From: Dehalococcoidia bacterium
Lineage (GTDB): Bacteria > Chloroflexota > Dehalococcoidia > GIF9 > AB-539-J10
Direction: 5' to 3'
Length of the DNA stretch: 11,637 bases
Assembly (NCBI GenBank): GCA_030612165.1
Contig: JAUWOK010000026.1
Coordinates: forward strand, 1-11,637
The notes below the pieces were generated by a model. That model was not told where the DNA came from. It saw nothing but the letters and a program-made list of their open reading frames with translations, and made no database searches. Positions 1 through 6,997 of this stretch are shown here, piece by piece (the stretch's first letter is position 1; every line of letters begins with the position of its first letter). Made by a program: the position numbers and the translations under genes.

Positions 1-138
1 AAGGTTAACATAAAGAACTGCGGGAAATCAAATACTGACGGAAAGACGCTCCTACTTTTTCATAACCGAAGTAAGCCACTTTTACATAGTGATATCTTCC
101 TGCGGGAGAAAACTGGCTGGCGTATCATGATAAAATAG
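1..138 (+). other. Open frame entering from the left edge, possible gene tail
   Basis: Frame 1 is open from the first base to a TAG at 136-138, about 45 codons. It could be the C-terminal end of a gene that starts outside the window. The peptide is lysine- and asparagine-rich and matches no family I recognise. A hairpin followed by CTTTT begins 3 nt after the stop, which would suit a gene end. Against this, the minus strand is also open for about 40 codons (124 down to 5), and an open run of this length is expected fairly often by chance. It is listed only so the stretch is accounted for. Confidence 0.15.
128..136 (+). promoter_or_regulatory. Candidate extended -10 promoter for the SDR gene
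   Basis: The bases TGATAAAAT fit an extended -10 element (TG, one base, then TAAAAT, 5 of 6 matches to TATAAT). No good -35 hexamer lies at 16-18 nt upstream, which extended -10 promoters can tolerate. Transcription would start near 142-144, giving a leader of about 50 nt that opens with the hairpin at 142-162 and carries the Shine-Dalgarno sequence AAGGAGAT at 180-187. Confidence 0.35.
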
Positions 139-141
139 GGC

Positions 142-167
142 GATAGAAGCAGTTCTTCTGTCCTTTT
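142..167 (+). terminator. Hairpin with short T run: weak terminator or 5' leader hairpin
   Basis: Bases 142-149 can pair with 155-162 as an 8-bp stem (one G-U pair, three G-C pairs) around the 5-nt loop CAGTT, followed by CTTTT at 163-167. It could end transcription from a gene to the left. If the extended -10 at 128-136 is real, it would instead form at the very 5' end of the SDR mRNA. The stem is AT-rich and the T run short, so termination would be weak. Confidence 0.3.
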
Positions 168-194
168 AGCGACCGTAGAAAGGAGATATTCACT

Positions 195-1097
195 ATGAAA
201 AATATACTCGTTGCCGGAGGAAGCTATTTTATAGGCAAGGTTTTTGTAGAAGAATTAAAAAAACAGGATGACTACGCCATCTATATCATGAACAGGGGGA
301 ACAGGCCGCTGAATCTCACAGGCGTTGAGGAAATAATATGCGACAGGCACGATGCGGCAAACATCGGCAGGCTTGTACCCGCGCTGGAATGGCATGCGGT
401 CGTTGATTTTTGCGCTTATGCACCAGAAGACGTGGAGATACTGTTGCAAAATCTTACAGGCAAAGTGCAGCAGTATATTTATTTCAGCACATGCACGGTG
501 TATCAGGATTCTTTTAGCCTCCCCATGAACGAGGATTCCCCCCCTATCACAGGCCCGCTGCCAGGACCACATGGAGATTACGCTTATAAAAAATGGTTGA
601 CAGAGCTGAAGCTAAAGAATCTCTGCCAGCAGCGGAAAATCGCCTGCACCATATTGCGTCCCGCTTTCATATACGGGAAATACAATTATGCTCCGAGAGA
701 ATCTTATTTTTTCGACCTCATTAAGAAGCAGGAACCAATTATAATTCCTTCCATGCCCCATGCGCTATTTACCGTCATATCCGTTTGGGACGTGGCTGCT
801 ATCACCATCTCCTGCCTCGGCAACAAACAGGCTTTTGACATGGCTTTTAACCTGTCATCCGCAGAGTTGCTCTCCTATGGCAGATTGATCGAGGTTTTAA
901 AGAAATTAACTTCGGGCAATATCAAGGTGCAAAAAATGGGAATCGCCGAGATATACGCAAAAAACATTCCTCTTCCCTTTCCCTTAACCGAACACCTCGT
1001 CTACTCAGGAGCACTGGCCGAGAAAACATTGGGATGTCATTATCTGCCTTATGAGGAAGGCATGCGCTTGACTTACGAACATTATATGGAGGCTTAA
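195..1097 (+). CDS. Extended SDR family NAD-dependent epimerase/dehydratase-like protein
   Basis: A 300-residue, probably cytoplasmic protein of the extended short-chain dehydrogenase/reductase superfamily, the group containing nucleotide-sugar epimerases and the chloroplast CSP41-like proteins. The N-terminal Rossmann fold is visible as a beta strand plus GGSYFIG (residues 8-14) in place of the usual GGTGFIG. NRG at 33-35 lies where the cofactor ribose/phosphate is read. The active site is present: FSTCTVY (97-103) supplies the Ser/Thr and Y129-AYK-K133 supplies the Tyr-x3-Lys pair. The C-terminal half has the usual substrate-binding layout and length. The substrate cannot be read from sequence. 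The start is well supported by AAGGAGAT at 180-187, one of the best Shine-Dalgarno sequences in the window. The gene stands alone, 116 nt before the DUF2007-lysS-serS cluster, and looks somewhat AT-richer than its neighbours. Family assignment is firm, specific function open. Confidence 0.9.
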   Translation: MKNILVAGGSYFIGKVFVEELKKQDDYAIYIMNRGNRPLNLTGVEEIICDRHDAANIGRLVPALEWHAVVDFCAYAPEDVEILLQNLTGKVQQYIYFSTCTVYQDSFSLPMNEDSPPITGPLPGPHGDYAYKKWLTELKLKNLCQQRKIACTILRPAFIYGKYNYAPRESYFFDLIKKQEPIIIPSMPHALFTVISVWDVAAITISCLGNKQAFDMAFNLSSAELLSYGRLIEVLKKLTSGNIKVQKMGIAEIYAKNIPLPFPLTEHLVYSGALAEKTLGCHYLPYEEGMRLTYEHYMEA

Positions 1098-1114
1098 ACC
1101 AAAAACCAGAACGG

Positions 1115-1133
1115 GAGACACTGGAATTGTCTC
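1115..1133 (+). repeat. Perfect 6-bp inverted repeat downstream of the SDR gene
   Basis: GAGACA (1115-1120) and TGTCTC (1128-1133) are exact inverted copies around a 7-nt loop, 17 nt after the SDR stop codon. No T run follows, so it is not a standard intrinsic terminator. It may be a transcript-end structure or chance. Confidence 0.3.
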
Positions 1134-1195
1134 ATGTTCAACAATCCCGGAAACATCATGGGAGGCATGGAAAAGACAGCTTCATCGTCGTTTTC

Positions 1196-1204
1196 TGCTA
1201 GAAT
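1196..1204 (+). promoter_or_regulatory. Candidate extended -10 promoter of the DUF2007-lysS-serS cluster
   Basis: TGCTAGAAT fits an extended -10 element (TG, one base, then TAGAAT, 5 of 6 matches). No convincing -35 is seen at normal spacing. The hexamer ends 9 nt before the ATG at 1214, so the mRNA would begin within about 0-4 nt of the start codon. AAAGG at 1205-1209 could act as a weak Shine-Dalgarno only if transcription started further upstream. Confidence 0.4.
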
Positions 1205-1213
1205 AAAGGCCTG

Positions 1214-1429
1214 ATGATTGAAGACAAAGAACTGGTTACTCTATGCACCGCTGTCCAGGGCGAAGCACAGATCATCGAGGGAAGGCTGGAAAGCGAAGGC
1301 ATTCCCGTGCACCTGAGCTACGAAAGCGCTGGATTGCTCTTCGGAGCTACCATTAACGGTCTGGGCGAAGTAAGAGTGATGGTGCCAAAGTACTTACTGG
1401 AGGAGGCCAGGGAAATCCTGGAGAGTTAG
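1214..1429 (+). CDS. DUF2007 family small protein
   Basis: A 71-residue protein matching the DUF2007 pattern (putative prokaryotic signal-transducing protein, a small alpha/beta domain). The family hallmarks are visible: an opening strand (LVTLCTAVQGEAQ), a helix carrying EGRLESEGIPVHL, a central GATINGLGEVRVMVP strand pair, and a closing helix YLLEEAREILES. There is no signal peptide or membrane segment, so it should be cytosolic. The biochemical role of the family is unknown to me. Its stop lies 3 nt before the lysS GTG, so it is almost certainly co-transcribed and perhaps translationally coupled with lysS. No good Shine-Dalgarno precedes its ATG, and a -10-like hexamer lies 9 nt upstream. 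Confidence 0.85.
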   Translation: MIEDKELVTLCTAVQGEAQIIEGRLESEGIPVHLSYESAGLLFGATINGLGEVRVMVPKYLLEEAREILES

Positions 1430-1432
1430 TTA

Positions 1433-2923
1433 GTGGCGACAAGAGCAGAGGACCTAGCAGGGCAGCGACTGGAGAATCTTGATAATATCCGTGCACGGGA
1501 CATAGATCCTTATCCCCCTTCATATCATGTCACTCACACTCTCGAAGAGACCTCCATTATATTTGAGCAGCAAGAGAAGGCCGCGGAAACCTCTCCGCCT
1601 TCCAATCCCCATCTCGCGGGCCGCATTATGTCCAAGCGCTCCATGGGCAAGATGTCTTTCTACGATATTCGCGATGGTTCGGGCAAGCTGCAGCTATGTT
1701 TCCGCCGCGATCTTTTCGGCCAGGACAAGTACGCCGTGCTTTCGGATATCGACATCGGTGATTTCGTCGGAGTGACAGGCAATCTTTTTCGCACAAGAAC
1801 CGGAGAACTCACGCTTGAGGTGTCCGATTTTACGATACTATGTAAATCTCTCAGGCCCATGCCGGAAAAATGGCACGGCCTGGTCGATGTGGAAAAACGC
1901 TATCGGCAGCGCTACTTAGACCTCATCTCCCACGAGAAAGTAAGAAACACTTTCATCCTGCGCAGCAAAATCATCACTGCTGTGAGAAACTTTCTGGAAG
2001 CACGGAACTTTTTGGAAGTGGAAACGCCGGTACTGCAATCCCGTGCTGGTGGAGCGGCCGCCAAACCTTTTGTCACCCATCACCACGCGCTGGATGAAGA
2101 TCTTTATTTGCGTATTGCCCTGGAACTACCACTCAAGAAACTAATCATCGGTGGTTTTGACCGTGTGTATGAGATCGGGCGCGTTTTCCGCAACGAAGGC
2201 ATCTCCACCAGACATAACCCGGAATTCTCACTGCTGGAATGCTACCAGGCTTATGCCGATTATGAAGATATGATGCGTCTTATTGAGGAAATGGTCTCTC
2301 ATGTCGCCCTGACAACTTTAGGCGCTCTTAATCTCCTGCGCGACGGCAAGAGTATCGACCTCACTCCTCCCTGGCGAAGGCTTGACCTGCGCCAGGCAAT
2401 AAAAGAATACAGTGGTATTGATTTTGAGGATTATCCCGATACCGATTCTCTGCGTTCGGTGATGATAAAAATGGGCATAGAAGTTGACCCCACCAAAATG
2501 AGAGCTAATCTTATAGACGAGCTGGTCTCTACTTTCGTTGAACCCGAGCTTATACAGCCCACTTTTCTCCTCGACTATCCCGTAGAAATGTCTCCTCTAG
2601 CCAAAAGAAAAAGGGGCAACAGCCGCCTGGTGGAAAGATTTGAAGCCTTCATTGATGGCGTAGAAATAGCTAACTCCTTCACCGAGCTTAATGACCCTCT
2701 AGAACAAAGAGAGCGTTTTCAACAGCAGGCAAAAGAACACGCGGGGGACGAAGAGATGGAAGTAGCCGACGAAGATTTCCTGCAGGCCATGGAATACGGC
2801 ATGCCTCCCACCGGGGGGCTGGGAACAGGCATCGACCGTTTAGTAATGCTCTTCTCCGGCGAGAAATCCCTGCGTGACGTTATTCTCTTTCCTCAATTGA
2901 AAACCAGGGAACATCATGCTTGA
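1433..2923 (+). CDS. lysS: Lysyl-tRNA synthetase, class II
   Basis: Attaches lysine to tRNA-Lys in the cytoplasm using ATP. At 496 residues it has the normal bacterial class II length. An N-terminal helical extension and OB-fold anticodon-binding domain (about residues 60-140) precede the catalytic core. Motif 1 is around FLEVETPVLQSRAGGAA (193-209), motif 2 is VFRNEGISTRHNPEF (251-265) and motif 3 is GTGIDRLVMLF (464-474). The lysine-site region reads RIALELPLKKLIIGG rather than the common RIAPELYLKRL. The start is GTG at 1433, with GGAGAG at 1420-1425 (7-nt spacer) lying in the end of the DUF2007 gene; no nearby ATG fits as well. The 3' end overlaps serS by 8 bp, so the two synthetases are probably made from one mRNA. 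Confidence 0.97.
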   Translation: MATRAEDLAGQRLENLDNIRARDIDPYPPSYHVTHTLEETSIIFEQQEKAAETSPPSNPHLAGRIMSKRSMGKMSFYDIRDGSGKLQLCFRRDLFGQDKYAVLSDIDIGDFVGVTGNLFRTRTGELTLEVSDFTILCKSLRPMPEKWHGLVDVEKRYRQRYLDLISHEKVRNTFILRSKIITAVRNFLEARNFLEVETPVLQSRAGGAAAKPFVTHHHALDEDLYLRIALELPLKKLIIGGFDRVYEIGRVFRNEGISTRHNPEFSLLECYQAYADYEDMMRLIEEMVSHVALTTLGALNLLRDGKSIDLTPPWRRLDLRQAIKEYSGIDFEDYPDTDSLRSVMIKMGIEVDPTKMRANLIDELVSTFVEPELIQPTFLLDYPVEMSPLAKRKRGNSRLVERFEAFIDGVEIANSFTELNDPLEQRERFQQQAKEHAGDEEMEVADEDFLQAMEYGMPPTGGLGTGIDRLVMLFSGEKSLRDVILFPQLKTREHHA

Positions 2924-4172
2924 CATTAAGCTTATCCGGGAAAAACCGGAGCTTGTTTATCAGGCATTGGCACGCCGGGAAAGTACCATTTCCCTCGATA
3001 AGATCAGCAACCTTGACAAGCGCTATCGACAGCTTCTTCAACAAGCAGAAGACCTGCGAGCGGAACGTAACAGAACAAGCAAGCAACTGGGAGAAATGAG
3101 CAGCAAGCCACCCGAGCTTATCAGCGAGATGCGGGGTATCGGAAAACAAATATCTTCCCTGGAAGAAGAAATTACAGGAATTAAATCCAGCCTGGATGCG
3201 CTGCTGCTCGAACTGCCTAATATCCCCCATGCAGATGTACCGCAAGGCAAGGATGAGAAGGATAACGTAGTAGTACGCACCTGGGGGGAGCCACGAAAAT
3301 TGTCTTTTGAGCCTCTGCCTCACTGGGAACTGGGGGAAAGATTAAATATCATCGATTTCCAGAGGGGAGTGAAACTTTCCGGCAGCCGCTTTTACATACT
3401 CAAAGGGAAAGGGGCACGGTTGCAGCGAGCAGTGATTTCCTTCATGCTGGATCTTCATATCAACAACCACGGTTATACCGAGCTCTACTCGCCATTCATG
3501 GTTAAAAGAGAATGCATGGAGGGTTCCGGGAACCTGCCCAAATTCGCTGATAATCTCTATCATGACGAAGAAGATGACTTCTGGTTCATACCTACGGCAG
3601 AAGTGCCTCTAACCAATTTCCACCGCGGAGAAATACTGGATGCAGATACTCTGCCTCTCTATTATGTGGCTTACAGCGCCTGTTTTCGCCGAGAGAAGAT
3701 GGCGGCAGGCAAAGATACCCGCGGCATCAAACGAGGCCACCAGTTCGACAAGGTAGAGCTTTATAAACTCACCAGGCCTGAAACATCCGATGAGGAACTG
3801 GAGCGGCTGGTAGCGGATGCCGAAGACGTATGCCGCAAACTGAATATACCTTACCGGATAGTGCAATTATGCAGCGGCGATCTGGGCTTTGCGGCCTGCA
3901 AGACATACGATATCGAAATGTGGGCACCCGGGGTGGGAGAGTGGCTGGAGGTTAGCTCCTGCAGTAATTGCTGCGACTTCCAGGCCAGAAGAGCTAACAT
4001 TCGCTATCGCTCTGAAGCTGGCGCCAAACCAGAGTTCGTGCATACGCTCAACGGCTCAGGTCTGGCACTGCCCCGTGTCATGATCGCCCTCCTGGAGAAT
4101 TATCAGCAGCCCAACGGCAGCATCCTCATACCCGAAGTACTCAAGCCTTACATGGGAAACAGTATCGAGTAA
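2916..4172 (+). CDS. serS: Seryl-tRNA synthetase
   Basis: Charges tRNA-Ser (and tRNA-Sec where present) with serine. It has 418 residues, the usual bacterial length. The N-terminal arm is a long antiparallel coiled coil (about residues 30-100, rich in Lys, Glu, Gln and Leu heptads) that grips the long variable arm of tRNA-Ser. The class II core follows: TAEVPLTN (227-234), motif 2 with CFRREKMAAGKDTRGI (256-271) and HQFDKVELY (275-283), the EVSSCSNCCDFQARR block (345-359), and motif 3 NGSGLALPRVMIALLENYQ (379-397). It overlaps the lysS end by 8 bp. Only a weak AGGGA (2906-2910) precedes the ATG, so coupling to lysS translation is likely. The 3' end faces yraN across 19 nt with no visible terminator hairpin. 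Confidence 0.97.
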   Translation: MLDIKLIREKPELVYQALARRESTISLDKISNLDKRYRQLLQQAEDLRAERNRTSKQLGEMSSKPPELISEMRGIGKQISSLEEEITGIKSSLDALLLELPNIPHADVPQGKDEKDNVVVRTWGEPRKLSFEPLPHWELGERLNIIDFQRGVKLSGSRFYILKGKGARLQRAVISFMLDLHINNHGYTELYSPFMVKRECMEGSGNLPKFADNLYHDEEDDFWFIPTAEVPLTNFHRGEILDADTLPLYYVAYSACFRREKMAAGKDTRGIKRGHQFDKVELYKLTRPETSDEELERLVADAEDVCRKLNIPYRIVQLCSGDLGFAACKTYDIEMWAPGVGEWLEVSSCSNCCDFQARRANIRYRSEAGAKPEFVHTLNGSGLALPRVMIALLENYQQPNGSILIPEVLKPYMGNSIE

Positions 4173-4191
4173 AGCTATCACTACTGAACCA

Positions 4192-4554
4192 TCATCCCGT
4201 CACCGCATTTTCTATCAGCTCAATACGCCTGGTTTTTCCTGCGCGATCAAGCTCCACCGCCACCACATCAATACGCCATAATGATGGTAAATCATGATGA
4301 CTGCCAACATACTCCAGGGCCAGTGTTACCAGCTTCTCTTTTTTCTTCCAGGTAATGGATTCCTCCGGAGTGCCAAAATTCAGGCTGGAGCGCGTACGCA
4401 CTTCCACAAAGACAAGATAATCTTTCTGTTCGGCAACTATATCAATTTCTCCATACTGGCAGCGAAAATTCGTTTCGCGAATACGATAGCCCTTTCCCTC
4501 AAGAAACCGTCTGGCCAATGTTTCCCCCAGTCTCCCAACTTCCTGCCTTTTCAT
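4192..4554 (-). CDS. yraN: UPF0102 / YraN family nuclease-fold protein
   Basis: A 120-residue member of the UPF0102 (YraN) family. These small proteins have a restriction-endonuclease-like fold (related to Holliday-junction resolvases), but their activity is not settled. The N-terminal helix GRLGETLARRFLEGKGYRI and the fold's acidic pattern are visible: E in the first helix, GEIDIVAE (residues 35-42), then LVFVEVRTR (47-55), where Arg replaces the more usual Lys in VEVKxR. The C-terminal IELIENAV also matches the family. The start ATG at 4554 is preceded by GAGGAT (Shine-Dalgarno core at 4565-4568) inside the rnhB 3' end, and the rnhB stop is 6 nt upstream. It is the last gene of the minus-strand block. 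The rnhB-yraN pairing is common in bacteria. Confidence 0.93.
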   Translation of the reverse strand: MKRQEVGRLGETLARRFLEGKGYRIRETNFRCQYGEIDIVAEQKDYLVFVEVRTRSSLNFGTPEESITWKKKEKLVTLALEYVGSHHDLPSLWRIDVVAVELDRAGKTRRIELIENAVTG

Positions 4555-4560
4555 TTCTTG

Positions 4561-5211
4561 TTAATCCTCATGGTGTACTCGAGCAGCCTTTCTGACCGGA
4601 GCAAAAGACAAACGATGAATCGGCAAAGACCCCAGCCTATTAAGACAATCAAGATGTTCCCGCGTCCCATATCCTTTGTGTCTGGCGAAACCATATCCGG
4701 GATACATTTTATCCATATCCACCATAATGCGATCCCTGGTAACTTTAGCCACGATAGAAGCACAGGCAACAGAAAGGCTCAACTTATCACCACGGATTAT
4801 GCCTTTCTGCGAAATAGCGCATTTAGGCAAGATCAACCCGTCTATCAAGAGAAATTGAGGACAAAGAGAGAGATTATCCACCGCCTGCTTCATAGCCAGA
4901 TGAGTCGCCTTAAGGATATTCATGGAATCAATTATTGTGTGTGAAATAATACCAACACCCACAGCCAGGGATTCTTTGTTTATCAGGTCAAAAAGAATAT
5001 CCCGCTTGCCCGCGGTAATCTCCTTGCTATCCCTGACCATCCCCAGCCAGGGAGAACACATAGGACGAGGGAGAACGACAGCGGCAGCAACTACAGGGCC
5101 GGCAAGAGGCCCCCGCCCTGCCTCGTCGACACCAGCAATCAATTCATATCCCTGTTTACTGGCTTTATCCTCTTGGTCAAAATCCGGTCCAGGCAATAGC
5201 ATCTTCTTCAT
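4561..5211 (-). CDS. rnhB: Ribonuclease HII
   Basis: Cleaves the RNA strand of RNA:DNA hybrids and starts removal of single ribonucleotides from DNA. I use the start at 5211, giving 216 residues. The frame stays open to 5334, but the extra 41 residues lie inside mnmA coding sequence and do not resemble the family. The ATG at 5211 overlaps the mnmA stop as ATGA and has AGAGGA about 9 nt upstream (5221-5226). Catalytic acids are visible: D29 and E30 in VDEAGRGPLAGPV, D124 in LLIDG, and D142 in GDKLSLSVACASIVAKV. The following block (RDRIMVDMDKMYPGYGFARHKGYGT) is the family's conserved second half. Coupled to mnmA upstream and yraN downstream. Confidence 0.96.
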   Translation of the reverse strand: MKKMLLPGPDFDQEDKASKQGYELIAGVDEAGRGPLAGPVVAAAVVLPRPMCSPWLGMVRDSKEITAGKRDILFDLINKESLAVGVGIISHTIIDSMNILKATHLAMKQAVDNLSLCPQFLLIDGLILPKCAISQKGIIRGDKLSLSVACASIVAKVTRDRIMVDMDKMYPGYGFARHKGYGTREHLDCLNRLGSLPIHRLSFAPVRKAARVHHED

Positions 5212-6269
5212 CCTGCTGTTTCCTCTCCCGCGGGAAAAGCACTTTTTATCGTGCCGCCACCCAACACCTCTTCCTCCCTGTAGAAAACAATGGCCTGGCC
5301 GGGAGAAACCGCCCGCTGCGGACAAGCAAACCACACCATGGCAGAAGCGCCATCAAGAGACAGCTTAATCGGTACCTCTTTTGCTTTATAGCGTATTTTT
5401 GCCGTTACGCCGGCAACGCTTGAAGGCTCACCGCAGACCCAATGCACTTCTTCCACGATCGCTCCCCCGGAATAAAGCTCTTCTTCTCCCCCGAGCACTA
5501 TTCTGTTATTTCCAGAATCTATCTTTATGACATAGGCACGGTCACCCATGGCCAGCCCCACACCCCGCCTCTGCCCCACTGTATAAGAAGACACCCCACG
5601 ATGACGCCCCAGAAACTGTCCCTTAGTATCCACAATTTCCCCGGCAGAGGACGAGAAACGCTGATCGAGAAAAGAACGATAGTTCTCTCTGGAAAGAAAG
5701 CAAACATCCTGGCTGGATTTAGCCATCCGGGGTAACTTTTCTCCATACGCTATCCGTTCAACTTCCGCCCGTGAATAGCCTCCCAGTGGGAAAATAATAC
5801 TAGTAAGCTTCATCTGGTCCAGCATGTAAAGGAAGTAGGATTGATCCTTCTGCTTATATTTTGCCTGCAGAAGATGCCAACCACGTGCAGAGCGCCTGAT
5901 TCTGGCATAATGCCCGGTGGCCAAGTATCCGGCATCCCGAGAACGAGCCTCCTCCAGGAGGAAACCAAATTTCACATACCTGTTACAGGCAACACAGGGA
6001 TTAGGAGTTAGCCCCGCTTGATATTCCCGACAAAAATAATCCACCACATAACGCTCGAATTCCCTACGCAAATCCACCAGGATAAAGGGAACTTTCAGCA
6101 TCCGGCAAATACGCTCTGCGCAGACAGCGCTCTCATCAGCGAGTGGAGAAGTGTATAGCAGCATATGCACTCCCAGAACATCATATCCAGCTTTCTTAAG
6201 AATAAGAGCTGCTACAGAGGAATCCACACCTCCACTTAAAGCCACAGCTGCCCGCTTTTTGTTCGTCAT
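5208..6269 (-). CDS. mnmA: tRNA-specific 2-thiouridylase MnmA
   Basis: Inserts sulfur at C2 of the wobble uridine U34 in tRNA-Lys, -Glu and -Gln, using ATP to adenylate the base and a persulfide (or bound cluster) as sulfur donor. From the ATG at 6269 it has 353 residues. The PP-loop LSGGVDSS (11-18) is intact. NPCVACNRYVKFG (90-102) and SQDVCFL (186-192) carry the cysteines aligned with the two catalytic ones: C95 and C190. C92 makes the first site a CxxC. TVGQRRGVGLA (230-240) and the C-terminal beta-barrel are present. A TTG at 6323 in the same frame would add 18 unrelated residues, so I reject it. No Shine-Dalgarno precedes 6269, whereas a good -10 hexamer ends 7 nt before it. The 3' end overlaps rnhB by 4 bp (ATGA). 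Confidence 0.96.
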   Translation of the reverse strand: MTNKKRAAVALSGGVDSSVAALILKKAGYDVLGVHMLLYTSPLADESAVCAERICRMLKVPFILVDLRREFERYVVDYFCREYQAGLTPNPCVACNRYVKFGFLLEEARSRDAGYLATGHYARIRRSARGWHLLQAKYKQKDQSYFLYMLDQMKLTSIIFPLGGYSRAEVERIAYGEKLPRMAKSSQDVCFLSRENYRSFLDQRFSSSAGEIVDTKGQFLGRHRGVSSYTVGQRRGVGLAMGDRAYVIKIDSGNNRIVLGGEEELYSGGAIVEEVHWVCGEPSSVAGVTAKIRYKAKEVPIKLSLDGASAMVWFACPQRAVSPGQAIVFYREEEVLGGGTIKSAFPAGEETAG

Positions 6270-6276
6270 CAGATAC

Positions 6277-6306
6277 AGTATACCGCACCGGACAAACACC
6301 TGCGAA
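6277..6306 (-). promoter_or_regulatory. Candidate promoter for mnmA, probably leaderless
   Basis: Reading the minus strand, TTCGCA (6306-6301, 4 of 6 matches to the -35 consensus) is followed after 18 nt by TATACT (6282-6277, 5 of 6 to the -10). Only 7 nt separate TATACT from the mnmA ATG, so transcription should start at or next to the A of the ATG. The 74-nt gap to tmk leaves room for an internal promoter here. Confidence 0.5.
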
Positions 6307-6343
6307 GGTGGCTGGCCCTGCAAAGACGGCTAAGGCCGAAGAA

Positions 6344-6967
6344 CTACACCGGACATAACAAAGAGTCTATCTTCTCTCTGATGACAGCAAAAACTCTCTC
6401 CTCGGACAAGCCAGCAGCATCTACCACCAACCATCGGGAAGGATTAGCCGCTGCCATCTCCAGATAACCCTTTCTCACCCGGCGATGAAAGAACAGGTCT
6501 TCTTTTTCAAAACGGTCTTTTGGGTTCTGCTTCTTTCGAGCTAACCCCTGTTCAGATGGCATGTCCAGGAAAACAGTCAAATCCGGTTCAAGATTTTGCG
6601 TTGCCTGTCTATTAATCTGTTCCACCATATCCTGAGACAGCCCTCGCCCGCAGCTCTGGTAAGCAACAGTGGAATGGACAAAACGATCACAGATGACTAC
6701 TTTGCCCTCCGTCAACGCCGGGCGAATAACTTCAGTTACCAATTGGGCACGAGAGGCGGCAAAAAGAAACAACTCTGTTTGCGGAGGTATGCGCATGCCC
6801 TGCTCTATTTTCAAAATTTTTCTGATCTTGTCTCCCAGCACGGTACCACCAGGTTCACGGGTCAATATCGCAGGAATACCACGCCGGCAGAGTTCCTGCA
6901 AGAGCAATCTGGACTGAGTGCTCTTGCCACAACCCTCGCCACCTTCAAACGTTAGAAACAATCTCAA
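6344..6967 (-). CDS. tmk: Thymidylate kinase
   Basis: Phosphorylates dTMP to dTDP for DNA synthesis. It has 207 residues, the usual length. The P-loop FEGGEGCGKST (7-17) opens the protein, the DRF motif lies at 94-96 in ICDRFVHSTVAYQ, and a basic lid (RKKQNPKDRFEKE, 144-156) follows FLDMP. The first codon is TTG at 6967. A second in-frame TTG at 6961 gives a start two residues shorter and a better spacing (10 rather than 4 nt) to GAGAG at 6972-6976, so the start is uncertain by two codons. It begins 30 nt after the R3H ATPase stop and is probably co-transcribed with it. Confidence 0.96.
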   Translation of the reverse strand: MRLFLTFEGGEGCGKSTQSRLLLQELCRRGIPAILTREPGGTVLGDKIRKILKIEQGMRIPPQTELFLFAASRAQLVTEVIRPALTEGKVVICDRFVHSTVAYQSCGRGLSQDMVEQINRQATQNLEPDLTVFLDMPSEQGLARKKQNPKDRFEKEDLFFHRRVRKGYLEMAAANPSRWLVVDAAGLSEERVFAVIREKIDSLLCPV

Positions 6968-6997
6968 ATTACTCTCTTTGCTTTTCTTCCTGAAACA

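Noticed and set aside
5..124. A roughly 40-codon minus-strand open frame at the left edge
   Set aside because: It has no ATG and no family match, and a run of this length is common by chance.
2880..3323. A 147-codon minus-strand frame across the lysS-serS junction
   Set aside because: It is antisense to two certain synthetase genes, with no ribosome site or family resemblance.
4294..4944. A 216-codon open frame on the plus strand
   Set aside because: It is antisense to yraN and rnhB, both with clear family motifs, and its own translation has no recognisable domain.
5212..5334. N-terminal extension of RNase HII to 5334
   Set aside because: It lies inside mnmA in another frame and does not resemble the family. 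The ATGA overlap and the Shine-Dalgarno sequence support 5211.
6270..6323. TTG start giving MnmA 18 more residues
   Set aside because: There is no Shine-Dalgarno, it overlaps the candidate promoter, and MnmA proteins begin just before the PP-loop as with the ATG at 6269.
6327..6338. CGGC-TAAG-GCCG palindrome between tmk and mnmA as a terminator
   Set aside because: The stem is only 4 bp and is followed by a poor T run. Too weak to call.
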